Below, one piece after another: positions 13,117-21,544 of a DNA stretch of 37,600 bases. The position numbers and the translations under genes were made by a program. This stretch comes from a virus: positions 1 through 37,600 of IMG/VR virus record IMGVR_UViG_3300031772_000117, one strand, 5' to 3'. A model generated the notes under the pieces. It searched no databases, was not told the origin of the DNA, and saw only the letters and a program-made list of their open reading frames with translations. Numbering within the stretch: the first letter of the stretch is position 1; every line of letters starts with the position of its first letter.

Positions 13117-13851
13117 TTAGTTCGGCACTCCGCCGTAATTAACTAATACACCAATCCACAAGTGTGATGGTATCAGCTTCTTTAATAATCTTTCAAACCC
13201 TTCTTGCTGGCTAGGATCAAGGATTGCATGTTGTGGGAAAATCTCATCACCAACATACACAAAATACGGCCACAGAGCAGGGTCGTTGGGTACTTCCAAC
13301 CGAACGGGCGTGAAAGCATAATCGTTGTAACGTCCCAGACTCATTTTCTCGTTACCCAGACAAGAAAGCACATCCGTGGACATACTCGTTACGTACTTAA
13401 TATCTGCGAACCGTGAGTTATTAACAAGTGGGTAACCTAGCGCAGGGTTGTCGGGAACGGGCGGTTGAGTAGTCGGCCACAGGTATAGCCTTGGGTCTCT
13501 GGGTACGATATTCGGTAAGAAGTCAGGATCTGGGAACTCGTGAAGGTACACCATGTAACCTGCGGCTTGCAAGCGTTCTTGAATGTATGGTAAGGTAGGG
13601 TTGCCCCCTTCCTTCCAAGCGGCTTCAACCTTAACAATGCTTTCACCTAGCGGAAGGCCAAACTGACGCGCCCATTTGTCTAAGCGGTTGGTTGTCTTAG
13701 GCGATAGTTGCGCGTACTGGTGATCTATGTACTCACGGGTTGTGGTGATCAGAGAGGCACTGAGCCCCTCAAAGAATTTCCGCAAGTTCTTAGTTGCCGT
13801 AAGACTCCAAGCCTTGGAGCGCGGCAATAAGTGCTGAAACATACTAAGCAT
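13117..13851 (-). CDS. Mu gp48-like baseplate/tail protein (DUF2313)
   Basis: 244 residues. N-terminal LLPRSKAWSL and LSPKTTNRLDKWARQFGLPL followed by ERLQAAGY are the conserved features of the YmfQ/DUF2313 family, which in Mu-like phages follows the baseplate J gene. It overlaps the upstream gene by 8 bases. Likely a baseplate component linking the wedge to the fibres. Confidence 0.85.
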   Translation of the reverse strand: MLSMFQHLLPRSKAWSLTATKNLRKFFEGLSASLITTTREYIDHQYAQLSPKTTNRLDKWARQFGLPLGESIVKVEAAWKEGGNPTLPYIQERLQAAGYMVYLHEFPDPDFLPNIVPRDPRLYLWPTTQPPVPDNPALGYPLVNNSRFADIKYVTSMSTDVLSCLGNEKMSLGRYNDYAFTPVRLEVPNDPALWPYFVYVGDEIFPQHAILDPSQQEGFERLLKKLIPSHLWIGVLVNYGGVPN

Positions 13852-14968
13852 AACTGACCGCCAAGCATCTTACAAGCTCACCTTCTGCAAGGGCATAGAC
13901 CGCCGTACTTGAGCCATTTCTACGCATAACCACACGGCCAAAACTTGCACCATACAGATCGCAAATATCCTGCACAATACCACTTAAAGAATTAACATAT
14001 ACACGATCTCGACGAATCCCTGAACTAACCCCCTCAAGGAATGGCTCCCTATCAAGGAAGTAGTTTTCTATGGCATCTGTGATCTCTGGGCGTAAACCGT
14101 CTTCTGTAAGTGATACGGAGACTGTGAAGTCTTGAATAGTTATAGGCTTGATAATCGGCTGGGCGTTGATCGGTTTGCGTAAAGTACTACCCACAGCCAT
14201 GGACACACCAGCCAGAGCATTTATAGACGGGTAGCGATCCTCTCCGGTGCCTTCGACATAAACGTCAACCGTTCCCGGTACTGCTCCGGTATATGGGTAA
14301 ATATTACGAACTCCGGCAACAGTCATGCCCCAAAGGTAATAGTCAGCCGCTGCCCCACCCTGTGGCCTTCTCTGGAAGTAATCAGTGATTCGCTTCCTAT
14401 AAGCCCCTTCGGTCTCTGCGTCTGTACCAGCTCCAAGGCTTACGGTTACATCCGTCTCAGAGTATACTTGTACCGGAGGGGTCAGAAAGGATAGTTTTGC
14501 TCCAACGGCTACAGCTCCGATAGTTCCCAGCGTGGTGCAGTCAACGTTTAAGGTATATGCCCCCGGAACGCCTAGAAATAGGGTAGTTTTAGTAATGTAG
14601 ATCAATTGAGTTAGCGGGTTGACAAGTTGAGTTCCGGCAGGTATTGGGTCACCACCAGCGGCTATGACTAGTACTCTAACTGTAGCACTTGCGGCCGTTG
14701 CGGCGTAAGGGTCACCTGCCCCGATCATTCTTCCCCACTCTTTAAGCGGACTTATCCGGTTTCCAAGTATTTCAGTCTCCGCCATGCTGGCCGTAGCGAC
14801 AAAGAGCTGCAAGCAAATGTAATCTGCGTACTTATTCAGGATAACGAAAACACCCGCAAGGACTCTGGCCAGAACACGGATAAAAGATTTTGGAAAAATA
14901 GGTATTTGCTGACCAAGTGAAATCTGTAACTGTGCTATGATGTTAGCGTCTATTTCGGAAACTTTCAT
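13844..14968 (-). CDS. baseplate J-like protein (Mu gp47)
   Basis: 374 residues, within the usual range. Typical features: an N-terminal helical part, the PIPAGTQL segment and the central AETEGAYRKRITDYFQRRPQGG box. YYLWGMTVAGVRNIYPYTG...GTVDVYV and the C-terminal YVNSLSGIVQDI-like region follow. Forms the baseplate wedge. Order gp46-gp47-gp48 is as in Mu. Confidence 0.92.
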   Translation of the reverse strand: MKVSEIDANIIAQLQISLGQQIPIFPKSFIRVLARVLAGVFVILNKYADYICLQLFVATASMAETEILGNRISPLKEWGRMIGAGDPYAATAASATVRVLVIAAGGDPIPAGTQLVNPLTQLIYITKTTLFLGVPGAYTLNVDCTTLGTIGAVAVGAKLSFLTPPVQVYSETDVTVSLGAGTDAETEGAYRKRITDYFQRRPQGGAAADYYLWGMTVAGVRNIYPYTGAVPGTVDVYVEGTGEDRYPSINALAGVSMAVGSTLRKPINAQPIIKPITIQDFTVSVSLTEDGLRPEITDAIENYFLDREPFLEGVSSGIRRDRVYVNSLSGIVQDICDLYGASFGRVVMRRNGSSTAVYALAEGELVRCLAVSYA

Positions 14969-14970
14969 AT

Positions 14971-15330
14971 CTATGTACCTCCCAGTATTGTTATTTCTGT
15001 TCCTACGGTAATTTGAACTTTATTGACGGCGGGCATGCTTACACCCACGTCGGGTGCCTTGTCCATCCAAGCAATATCACGCTTGACGGCGTCCCTGATA
15101 CGCAACAAGTTAGCCGGAATCAAAGGTATTGAACCTGTTAGTGCTTGCGTTTCGCTGGGGGTCTTCTGGTTTTCAACCTTGCCGAAGGTATCACCCCACC
15201 AAGTTCCGCCCATGTTCCCACCGTAAAGGCTTAAATATATTGCGGTATCGTAACCAGCGGTCATTTGTATCTCACCCGTGATAACTTCTATATCCCCGTC
15301 GTCGAGTGTCTGAAATAGTTTTACGTCCAT
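14971..15330 (-). CDS. Mu gp46-like baseplate wedge protein
   Basis: 119 residues. The segments DDGDIEVITGEIQMTAGYDT, AIYLSLYGGN and WWG are the gp46 signature. It is the short wedge component (functional counterpart of gpW/gp25) that starts sheath assembly. It sits between the spike and gpJ genes. Confidence 0.88.
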   Translation of the reverse strand: MDVKLFQTLDDGDIEVITGEIQMTAGYDTAIYLSLYGGNMGGTWWGDTFGKVENQKTPSETQALTGSIPLIPANLLRIRDAVKRDIAWMDKAPDVGVSMPAVNKVQITVGTEITILGGT

Positions 15331-15339
15331 TGTTGCCCC

Positions 15340-15879
15340 TTACGGATAGTTAAGACTATGAATACTGCCAGTTGTGACAATATTACCCAATAAGTCTATA
15401 TTAACGAGGTTGTTAAGCGTGATTATACCCACTGGCGAAAGAGCTATCTTACCCAGAGTATTGGAGACCGTAACGCCTCCGGTTGACTGTAGGTCTATAG
15501 CCCCCAGATTATTAGAGGCTTTGAGCCCTCCGGTTGCTGATAGTTCCACCTTGCCAGCCAGATTAGAGATAACTACGGTACCGTCTTTCTTAAGCCATAT
15601 TTCAGCCATTGGCACGCTTAATGCACCACGGGAATAAAATCGCTTCTCTCCCGCTGCGGCTTTAGGTACGTTAACAACGTCTATACTGCCGACTATAATT
15701 GAACGTCCATTCTCCCCGATCTCCATTATGGCCACGGTATCACCCGCCATCGGTGCGCTGTCGTCTCCCGCGGGGCCGAACTGCTCGGCGGTAACCTTAG
15801 CCGTGTACCCCTTATCACAAACACCCTTACGCAATACACCTTTAATCATCTGAGACAATATTTTTGCTACTCCTCCCAT
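15340..15879 (-). CDS. baseplate spike / assembly protein V (Mu gp45)
   Basis: 179 residues. An OB-like N-terminal domain ends with GEKRFYSR, followed by AEIWLKKDGTVVISN and a beta-helical repeat section (GGLKASNNLGAIDLQSTG). These mark the trimeric membrane-piercing spike of Mu-like tails. It overlaps the upstream gene by 13 bases. Confidence 0.9.
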   Translation of the reverse strand: MGGVAKILSQMIKGVLRKGVCDKGYTAKVTAEQFGPAGDDSAPMAGDTVAIMEIGENGRSIIVGSIDVVNVPKAAAGEKRFYSRGALSVPMAEIWLKKDGTVVISNLAGKVELSATGGLKASNNLGAIDLQSTGGVTVSNTLGKIALSPVGIITLNNLVNIDLLGNIVTTGSIHSLNYP

Positions 15880-17177
15880 GGCATTTTCTCCGACATGTAA
15901 CCACCAAAAGCTCCATGAACCGCGAGGGTTAGGGTTGCTCTCTGCTGATTACCTTCTTTGGTAAGTCTAACATTCTTGATATGGAAATTTGACTGTCGGT
16001 AAATCATCGCCCCCGGAGCAAGCAAGGATAGGGTAGTGTAAGGACACCAGATTTTACCCGTACCGTCAAGCCACGTGTCCACCTCGAGCGTGTAGCTTAT
16101 AGCCCCTGCAATCATTCGGGACTTCTTGCTACGTACCGCTTCGGACAAACCCCCCATCGGTGAGGCTTGGACTCTGAAAGCAAACGGCCTGTAAACGCCT
16201 TTAAGGTATTCGTTCTTCATAGTCAATTTAGCTCCGATATTCAAACCCTTACCACCGAAAGTAGCCGCATCACCACCGAAAGGGTCCGGCCCAGCCCCAG
16301 CGTCTGGATTCTCCAGATTTGCGAAGGGGTCAAAGTTACCGTCGCTTGGTATAGATTTTGCCATGATTCCGGTAATATGTGAATAGTACTCTTGCGCATT
16401 AAATACGGGCTCAACGGAGACAAGAGGAGACTCACCCTCAGTCAAGACCGTACTTGGCGCGACATCTTGCGGTTTGTAGAATATTAGCGTCCCTTGGGCA
16501 TCGTCCGTAATCATAAGTTTTCGCTGCTTTCCCAGATCAACAAGGAAGCTAAGAACCTTGTCTTCAGGCTCTATAGCCAGAAGGGGGAATACATCTCCCG
16601 AGGGGTCACGAAACTTAAATTCCACGTTGAAGGGTTCTAAGAGACTTGCGGTAATACTTTCGATACCAACGCCGTTAAACTCTTGGCCTTCACCATGGCA
16701 ACAGTCGTTAAGAACTCCGGGCAGACTGTAGGCGTTTATCTCTACCGTCCGGCTGTTCTCGGTTTTCTTCGGAATAATATTCATTATAATTCCCGTAAAG
16801 ATCACATTCCCACCTGCCATGACTATGATAGACTTATAGCTGAAAGGTACAAAGACCTTGCGAAAGTCAGAGTTTAGGGGGTCGAAAGACGCCATCATTG
16901 CCACGGTGCCGATACTATCCATAGAACGGTTAATCGTGATCTTATTCCAGAATGAGAAACGCTCACCATCAATAATTACAGCTACTTCTTCATTTTGAGT
17001 CAGGGCGTTACCTGCGAAAACCTCTGGCGTTAAGGGGGTTATAATACTCTCTCCACCCCTAAGCGGAAAGAGTACACCCGGATTAGCCCTGCGTATTAAT
17101 GCTGCTTTGAACTCGGAACCGTATGTTATTCGTGCGATAGATTCCGTGGTATCGCCTTTTTTGCCTATATAATTCAT
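15867..17177 (-). CDS. baseplate hub protein (Mu gp44/gpP) with N-terminal LysM-like segment
   Basis: 436 residues. Residues 1-50 (YIGKKGDTTESIARITYG ... ANPGVLFPLRGGESI) resemble a LysM-like fold. The rest matches the gpP/gp44 hub family, with IIDGERFSFWNKITINRSMD, the NAYSLPGVLND segment and a C-terminal TLEVDTWLDGTGKIWCPYT. It forms the central hub onto which the spike attaches. It is first in its transcription unit, behind its own candidate promoter. Confidence 0.88.
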   Translation of the reverse strand: MNYIGKKGDTTESIARITYGSEFKAALIRRANPGVLFPLRGGESIITPLTPEVFAGNALTQNEEVAVIIDGERFSFWNKITINRSMDSIGTVAMMASFDPLNSDFRKVFVPFSYKSIIVMAGGNVIFTGIIMNIIPKKTENSRTVEINAYSLPGVLNDCCHGEGQEFNGVGIESITASLLEPFNVEFKFRDPSGDVFPLLAIEPEDKVLSFLVDLGKQRKLMITDDAQGTLIFYKPQDVAPSTVLTEGESPLVSVEPVFNAQEYYSHITGIMAKSIPSDGNFDPFANLENPDAGAGPDPFGGDAATFGGKGLNIGAKLTMKNEYLKGVYRPFAFRVQASPMGGLSEAVRSKKSRMIAGAISYTLEVDTWLDGTGKIWCPYTTLSLLAPGAMIYRQSNFHIKNVRLTKEGNQQRATLTLAVHGAFGGYMSEKMPWEE

Positions 17178-17183
17178 GCTGAT

Positions 17184-17212
17184 AATATACCCTCAATACT
17201 TAGAAAAAGCAA
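17184..17212 (-). promoter_or_regulatory. candidate promoter for the baseplate operon
   Basis: On the minus strand TTGCTT (17212-17207), 17-bp spacer, TATATT (17189-17184), just upstream of the hub gene and just after a terminator. Spacing and -10 match the early promoters; the -35 is weaker. Confidence 0.6.
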
Positions 17213-17222
17213 CAATTATTTA

Positions 17223-17246
17223 AACGAAAGGGAGCCGAAGCCCCCC
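17223..17246 (-). terminator. Rho-independent terminator after gpN
   Basis: On the minus strand GGGGGC-TTCG-GCTCCC (arms 17245-17240 and 17235-17230), with a stable UUCG tetraloop, followed by TTTCGTTT. It lies right behind the gpN stop codon and ahead of the candidate promoter at 17184. Confidence 0.75.
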
Positions 17247-17253
17247 ACCGTTA

Positions 17254-18510
17254 CTAAACGTAGTATTTGATTGTCCGCCCTGTAGGTATCTCCAGAATCT
17301 CCGAGCCTGTAAGGGAATTAGAGGTTATGAAGAAATCAAGGTACTCGTCAACACCCCCGTATAACTCAGCGCACAGGTCAATTATAGACCTTGGCGAAAC
17401 CGTGACTATCGCCCTTTCACGCTTGAGGCTAAAGCTGATCTCAGCGATATAACCAACGCACAGAGCTATCATATCAATCAGTGTGGCGTAACCCTCACCG
17501 GAATCTACTAGATACAGTTCGGCAAGTTTATTATCACGCCATGTGGTGTAGTCCGCCAGCATAGTTTGTAGTTGCTCTGCTGCCTCTAAGGCTTCGGTTC
17601 TGTTTCCGAAAGTTGTCTTAAGTACTCCGCTGACACTCCCTACCATAACCGCTGAAGCGAACAGCGTTGAGGTCGTGAAGTCCGCCGCTTGTGTAGTGGC
17701 TGTAAGTGTGGCCGAACTGTAACCAGTCGATACCGCACGAGGTGCCATAATCTCAGTCATAAGGTTAGCATAGGCTTCAAGGCTTGCGGTTATTCCAGCC
17801 ACGGTATTGAAGGGGGATTTGACGAGCTGGATAGCCTGAAATGCCAGAGTCAGAGGGGTCAGTATAAGTAAGTCCATTGCTCCGGTAATACTGGTTTCAA
17901 TCTCGTTGTATTTGCTCTGTGCGTCTTCAAGGGCTATGGTCACGCTTGTCATTGCTTCCTTAACTCTAGCCATCGTATCACTAAACTGGTTCTTAACGGA
18001 AGCTTGACCTGCTGTATCGTCAAGTGGTGCGTCTGCTGCGAACTGCTCAGCGGTAGCGGCTTCACAGGTATTCGCTGCGGATTTTACCATACTGGCGGGG
18101 TCGGCGACATTAGCCGGATATGCGGCAAGGATTGTCTCGAAGAATGTGACTTCTACGGTGCACATGTTAGCACCTGTGGCCAGCGCATCCTTGCGAGTTA
18201 TGGCACCGAAAGGCACCACATTCTTAACGCCGTATATCGGATGTTCTAAGACACCGACACCGTTTTCAAGTAGTGCAGTTTCAAAGGCGTCCGCCCTTAC
18301 ATCATAGTCACTGCCAGCGAATATCATACTTAACGGGTACCGGAATCCCGTATGTCCTAAGTCCTGTACGTAACTCCCGTTTGTCTCTGGAAACTCATAG
18401 ACTGAGGTCTTCTTATCAACAGACTTTTCGACATCGGTGTAATCAAAGACAGTACGAACCCCCGAAGGGGAGGTATACGCTGCCTCCTTGATATTATCTT
18501 CCCAGCTCAT
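17254..18510 (-). CDS. DNA circularisation protein N-like tail/baseplate protein (Mu gpN)
   Basis: 418 residues. The N-terminal domain (SWEDNIKEAAYTSPSG ... VYEFPETNGSYVQDLGHTG ... YPLSMIFAGSDYD) is the DNA_circ_N signature. It is a tail-tip/baseplate protein encoded after the tape measure in Mu-like phages. Its start touches the tape-measure stop, so the two are coupled. Confidence 0.88.
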   Translation of the reverse strand: MSWEDNIKEAAYTSPSGVRTVFDYTDVEKSVDKKTSVYEFPETNGSYVQDLGHTGFRYPLSMIFAGSDYDVRADAFETALLENGVGVLEHPIYGVKNVVPFGAITRKDALATGANMCTVEVTFFETILAAYPANVADPASMVKSAANTCEAATAEQFAADAPLDDTAGQASVKNQFSDTMARVKEAMTSVTIALEDAQSKYNEIETSITGAMDLLILTPLTLAFQAIQLVKSPFNTVAGITASLEAYANLMTEIMAPRAVSTGYSSATLTATTQAADFTTSTLFASAVMVGSVSGVLKTTFGNRTEALEAAEQLQTMLADYTTWRDNKLAELYLVDSGEGYATLIDMIALCVGYIAEISFSLKRERAIVTVSPRSIIDLCAELYGGVDEYLDFFITSNSLTGSEILEIPTGRTIKYYV

Positions 18511-20435
18511 TAGAACCCCCCAGAAGTTAGTAGTTTAAGTCCGGTAGGGCTCCAATTGTCTTGTAACGGCCCAACCTTAATGTTAGGATCTTCGGTATAG
18601 AATTTGAAGTTCGCCACTCCCATGCTCTGGCGTTGAGGTACCGCTTGCGGTTGGATAGACTTTTTATCCCCGTAAAGCTCATCGTATAAGTCTTTGTCTC
18701 TATCCCCTTTTAATAATTTCTGTCTATAAGTCGGGTCATCAACTGGAATACCCTTCGGCATGCCCACGGTCGTAAGGTCATACAGAGCATTACCCGCCGC
18801 ATTACCGATGCTGTCGAAAAACTCTCGAATAGGGTCTATGGCCTGAATAAGCAGGTAGATAGCCGTGGTTAAAGCCACGAATGCCGCTACTGGGTTAGCT
18901 AAGGCCGCACCACCTGCGAGGGTTCTAGCTCCGGCGCCTACTGCTCCGGCTCCTACTGCTCCGGCTCCTACTGCTGCAAATATTCCCTCTGCGGCTGCCA
19001 CTCCAAAAACGATGTTATACGCTGCCAGTGCTGCGGTTATGCCTTTCCAAGCCTTTTCTACACCATATAAAACGGCTGCAAACTTAGCAAACGTGGCTAT
19101 ACCCTTAGCGATCGGTTCAATGTTCTCAACCAAGAATGCCATGCCCTTTGCGACATTAAGTATGAAGTCTCCGAGTTTTGTAGCGATAACCTCTTTGTTT
19201 GCTTTAATCCATGCACCCGTTTTCCTTAAAATGTCTTGCAGTGGGTTTCGGATTTTATCGTAGATTGCGTTACTTGCGAAATCTAGTGCCCTTGTGACGG
19301 AGTCCCATGTGTTCTTGAAGTCACTGGCCATTACGCTTGCTATTCGCCCTGTTGCGTTATTTTGCGCGTAGAGAGCATCCCTATCCTTACGGATTTTGCT
19401 AAGACCTTTGTCAGCGTGTGCAAGTAAGGTCATTACCTTCTCAGCGGCCTTACCTTCGTCACCGAATATGGATTTAGTAATAAACTTGCGTTGTACTTGG
19501 GTATATTTAGACATCTTTTTTGATAGGTCTTCCAGAATGTCGAGTTGATCTCGGAAGTCCCCCTTCTTGTGGATAACTTTTCCGCTTGCATCAAGCACAT
19601 CCTTTTTATAGCCCGCATAAACTCCGATGAAGTTTAAAAGTTTCTGCTTACTCTCGTCTGTAGGTATTAAGCGATTGTATAACAGTTTCAATCCCGTTCC
19701 GGCTTCTTCACCTTTGATATTGGCGAGGTTGATAGCCAGAGCCGTAAATGTCTCAATATCCGAACCAGAAGCTACAGCGGCGTCACCACCGTTTTTAATC
19801 GCCTCCATTAACTGCGTTATGTCAGTCGTGGCCATTCTTGCACCTTCAGTAAGTACACCAGATATTCGAGCCATGCTCTCCGTGTTTTTAACGTAGTCCT
19901 CAGTTCTCAGGCCGAAAGCATCCAGAATATCAACGAGCCCGAGAGATGTTTTACCTAAATCCATTTGACCTGCTGTAGCCAATTCCGCCGCACCTTTTAT
20001 GGACATCATACTTTGTGTAGCGTCAAAGCCTGCCGAGGCGAACTCGTCAAAAGCCTTTGCTCCGTCTATAGCCTTATAGGAAGCTCCGTCCAGATTCTCT
20101 ACAACGTCCTTAATGCTTGTAGCGATCTTGTCAAACTCGGCCGTTCCTGCTCTCAGTGGCTCTGGGAGCTTAGAGGTTCCAGACAGTACAGCTCTCTCAA
20201 AGTCCATACCGGAACCCACTATCTTAGCCATCGGTAGCCCTATTGCGGCAACGGCTACACCAGCACCCGTGATCATACCTTGAAAGCCACGGTTGATGCG
20301 CTCCAGTTTCGTGGAGGCCTTGGCAAAACTGCGCTCCATGCGGTTAGTGAAGCCCGAAACATCGTTGGACATTGAGCTTACTACGCTGGATAGCTGATTC
20401 ACACCTTTAAATACTGTTTCTACTATGTATTTCAT
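18510..20435 (-). CDS. tail tape-measure protein
   Basis: 641 residues. The N-terminal coiled coil and TP901-type core (MDFERAVLSGTSKL ... AIDGAKAFDEFASAGFDA ... KSIFGDEGKAAEKVM) are followed by hydrophobic segments (about 440-550), including an Ala/Gly repeat, AVGAGAVGAGAVGAGA. At about 1.5 angstrom per residue (family rule) this predicts a tail near 95 nm. The ATG overlaps the stop of the frameshifted chaperone extension (ATGA). Confidence 0.9.
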   Translation of the reverse strand: MKYIVETVFKGVNQLSSVVSSMSNDVSGFTNRMERSFAKASTKLERINRGFQGMITGAGVAVAAIGLPMAKIVGSGMDFERAVLSGTSKLPEPLRAGTAEFDKIATSIKDVVENLDGASYKAIDGAKAFDEFASAGFDATQSMMSIKGAAELATAGQMDLGKTSLGLVDILDAFGLRTEDYVKNTESMARISGVLTEGARMATTDITQLMEAIKNGGDAAVASGSDIETFTALAINLANIKGEEAGTGLKLLYNRLIPTDESKQKLLNFIGVYAGYKKDVLDASGKVIHKKGDFRDQLDILEDLSKKMSKYTQVQRKFITKSIFGDEGKAAEKVMTLLAHADKGLSKIRKDRDALYAQNNATGRIASVMASDFKNTWDSVTRALDFASNAIYDKIRNPLQDILRKTGAWIKANKEVIATKLGDFILNVAKGMAFLVENIEPIAKGIATFAKFAAVLYGVEKAWKGITAALAAYNIVFGVAAAEGIFAAVGAGAVGAGAVGAGARTLAGGAALANPVAAFVALTTAIYLLIQAIDPIREFFDSIGNAAGNALYDLTTVGMPKGIPVDDPTYRQKLLKGDRDKDLYDELYGDKKSIQPQAVPQRQSMGVANFKFYTEDPNIKVGPLQDNWSPTGLKLLTSGGF

Positions 20436-20656
20436 GCGCTCCCCCTTGTACTTGGTTTTGTTCGTTCCATAAGTTCCCCTGTAATTCCCCTATAAAAAAA
20501 CCGGATGTCTGAGGCTGTAAGCGTTCTAACATCCGGTATAGAATTATACACGCTACAAATTTGAATTATCATTTCTCGTAGGGTGTTTACCGCCGTGTGT
20601 CTTCCACCAGTGTAGAAGTATTCTCGGCCTTTGCGGATTACAGGGGTCTTGACTCC
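20432..20656 (-). CDS. tail assembly chaperone, -1 frameshift extension (T part of GT)
   Basis: No start codon is needed: this frame is reached by a -1 slip from the upstream gene at GGGGG (20659-20655). The P-site codon GGG re-pairs perfectly in the -1 frame. The -1 frame is closed just upstream (TAA) and opens only in this window. It reads GVKTPVIRKGREYFYTGG ... LTASDIRFFYRGITGELMER for 74 residues, and SDIRFFY is typical of T-type extensions. The fusion would be about 211 residues. Its TGA overlaps the tape-measure ATG. GT proteins guide tube assembly around the tape measure. Confidence 0.8.
   Translation of the reverse strand, partial: GVKTPVIRKGREYFYTGGRHTAVNTLREMIIQICSVYNSIPDVRTLTASDIRFFYRGITGELMERTKPSTRGSA
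20494..20537 (-). promoter_or_regulatory. terminator-like hairpin inside the T extension
   Basis: On the minus strand ACCGGATGT and ACATCCGGT (20537-20529, 20508-20500) form a perfect 9-bp stem with a 20-nt loop, followed directly by seven T. It lies in the frameshift-extension coding region, about 60 bases before the tape-measure start. It could be an attenuator, or chance in conserved coding sequence. Confidence 0.5.
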
Positions 20657-21066
20657 CCCTGCATAATGCCCAGAATTGCGGTTAAGTTATAAGTGTCTCG
20701 TTTATTGAGCTTCAGGAACACGTAGGGTTCGCACCCTGTAAGCTGGGAAAGCATCACTCTGTTTTTCTTAAAAGCACCCTCTTTGGAATACTTGTCGGCT
20801 TCTTCTGCTGCACCGTAAGACCACTCTTGAAATACAATAGGTTGGGTGATTCCGGTACTTGACGGACGGACGGCAGGACAACCCTTTTCGTTTATCTCAA
20901 CATCCCCGAAGCGTATAGCCTCTAGCACGGTGCCCTTTAGTTCATTGAAGACTTTGAGGCCTGCGGCATCAAAATTTTCTGGCTTAACTTCTAAGTCCAT
21001 ACGGTCGCAAAATCTGGTGAATTCCTGTTCTGCCACTTCTGGGCAGATAATTTCTTTTCTTGTCAT
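20638..21066 (-). CDS. tail assembly chaperone (G part), gp41-like
   Basis: 142 residues; the ATG follows AAAGGAGC. A helical acidic protein with TGCEPYVFLKLNKRDTYNLTAILGIM near the end. The C-terminus overlaps the slippery GGGGG, then ends TAA. Position between tube and tape measure, plus the frameshift, identify it as the short form of the chaperone pair. Confidence 0.8.
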   Translation of the reverse strand: MTRKEIICPEVAEQEFTRFCDRMDLEVKPENFDAAGLKVFNELKGTVLEAIRFGDVEINEKGCPAVRPSSTGITQPIVFQEWSYGAAEEADKYSKEGAFKKNRVMLSQLTGCEPYVFLKLNKRDTYNLTAILGIMQGESRPL

Positions 21067-21081
21067 ATTGATAGCTCCTTT

Positions 21082-21153
21082 TGTCCTGTTAAAAAAATTG
21101 CGTTCTTACCTCCTTTTCTGGGAGCCTAGGGCACAGGACAGCCGAAAGAACGC
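21082..21153 (-). promoter_or_regulatory. interleaved inverted repeats between tail tube and chaperone
   Basis: Minus-strand order: GCGTTCTT (21153-21146), TGTCCTGT (21140-21133), AAGAACGC (21107-21100), seven T (21097-21091), ACAGGACA (21089-21082), ribosome-binding site, ATG. The first and third arms form an 8-bp stem followed by a T-run (terminator-like). The second and fourth arms form a competing 8-bp pairing. This is an attenuator or pseudoknot arrangement filling a 94-base non-coding gap. Confidence 0.55.
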
Positions 21154-21160
21154 ATAAATA

Positions 21161-21544
21161 CTACTGTTTAGTTAATTTGCCCGGACCGGATAAGGATACT
21201 GGCATACTGGCGTTTTGGTTGGATGACGCCGTTTCGTCTATAATCTGACCTCTACCCTGATAGACGCTACCGTCTACGTAAGTGATAGTGATCGGATACC
21301 AGTCCGTTTTAGCTTTTAAGTTGGTGATATACTCTTGGTCACCTCTGGAGTCGTCAATACGAATTACCAGACCCGTTAGACTCCAAGGGATTCTGGTCTT
21401 CTGCATTGCTGCGCTTCCGCCGCCGTTAGGCAACAGGGCGTTTTTCCAGCCGCCAAGTTCTCTTTGCACGTCGGTATCCGCGGGAACGGCAAACGATCTA
21501 CCCGCAAGTGATATGCTTTCTATTGACCCTGCGATATGTGCCAT
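21161..21544 (-). CDS. tail tube protein (Mu gpM-like)
   Basis: 127 residues. AHIAGSIESISLAGRSFAVPAD, GKNALLPNGGGS-type and VDGSVYQGRGQIIDE are typical of the Mu-type tube family. The ATG touches the sheath stop codon. It polymerises inside the sheath to form the DNA channel. Confidence 0.9.
   Translation of the reverse strand: MAHIAGSIESISLAGRSFAVPADTDVQRELGGWKNALLPNGGGSAAMQKTRIPWSLTGLVIRIDDSRGDQEYITNLKAKTDWYPITITYVDGSVYQGRGQIIDETASSNQNASMPVSLSGPGKLTKQ

Noticed and set aside
13204-13416. Plus-strand frames opposite the late genes (also near 18865, 30475, 31144, 34554)
   Set aside because: They lie antisense to well-supported structural genes and show no SD or family pattern.
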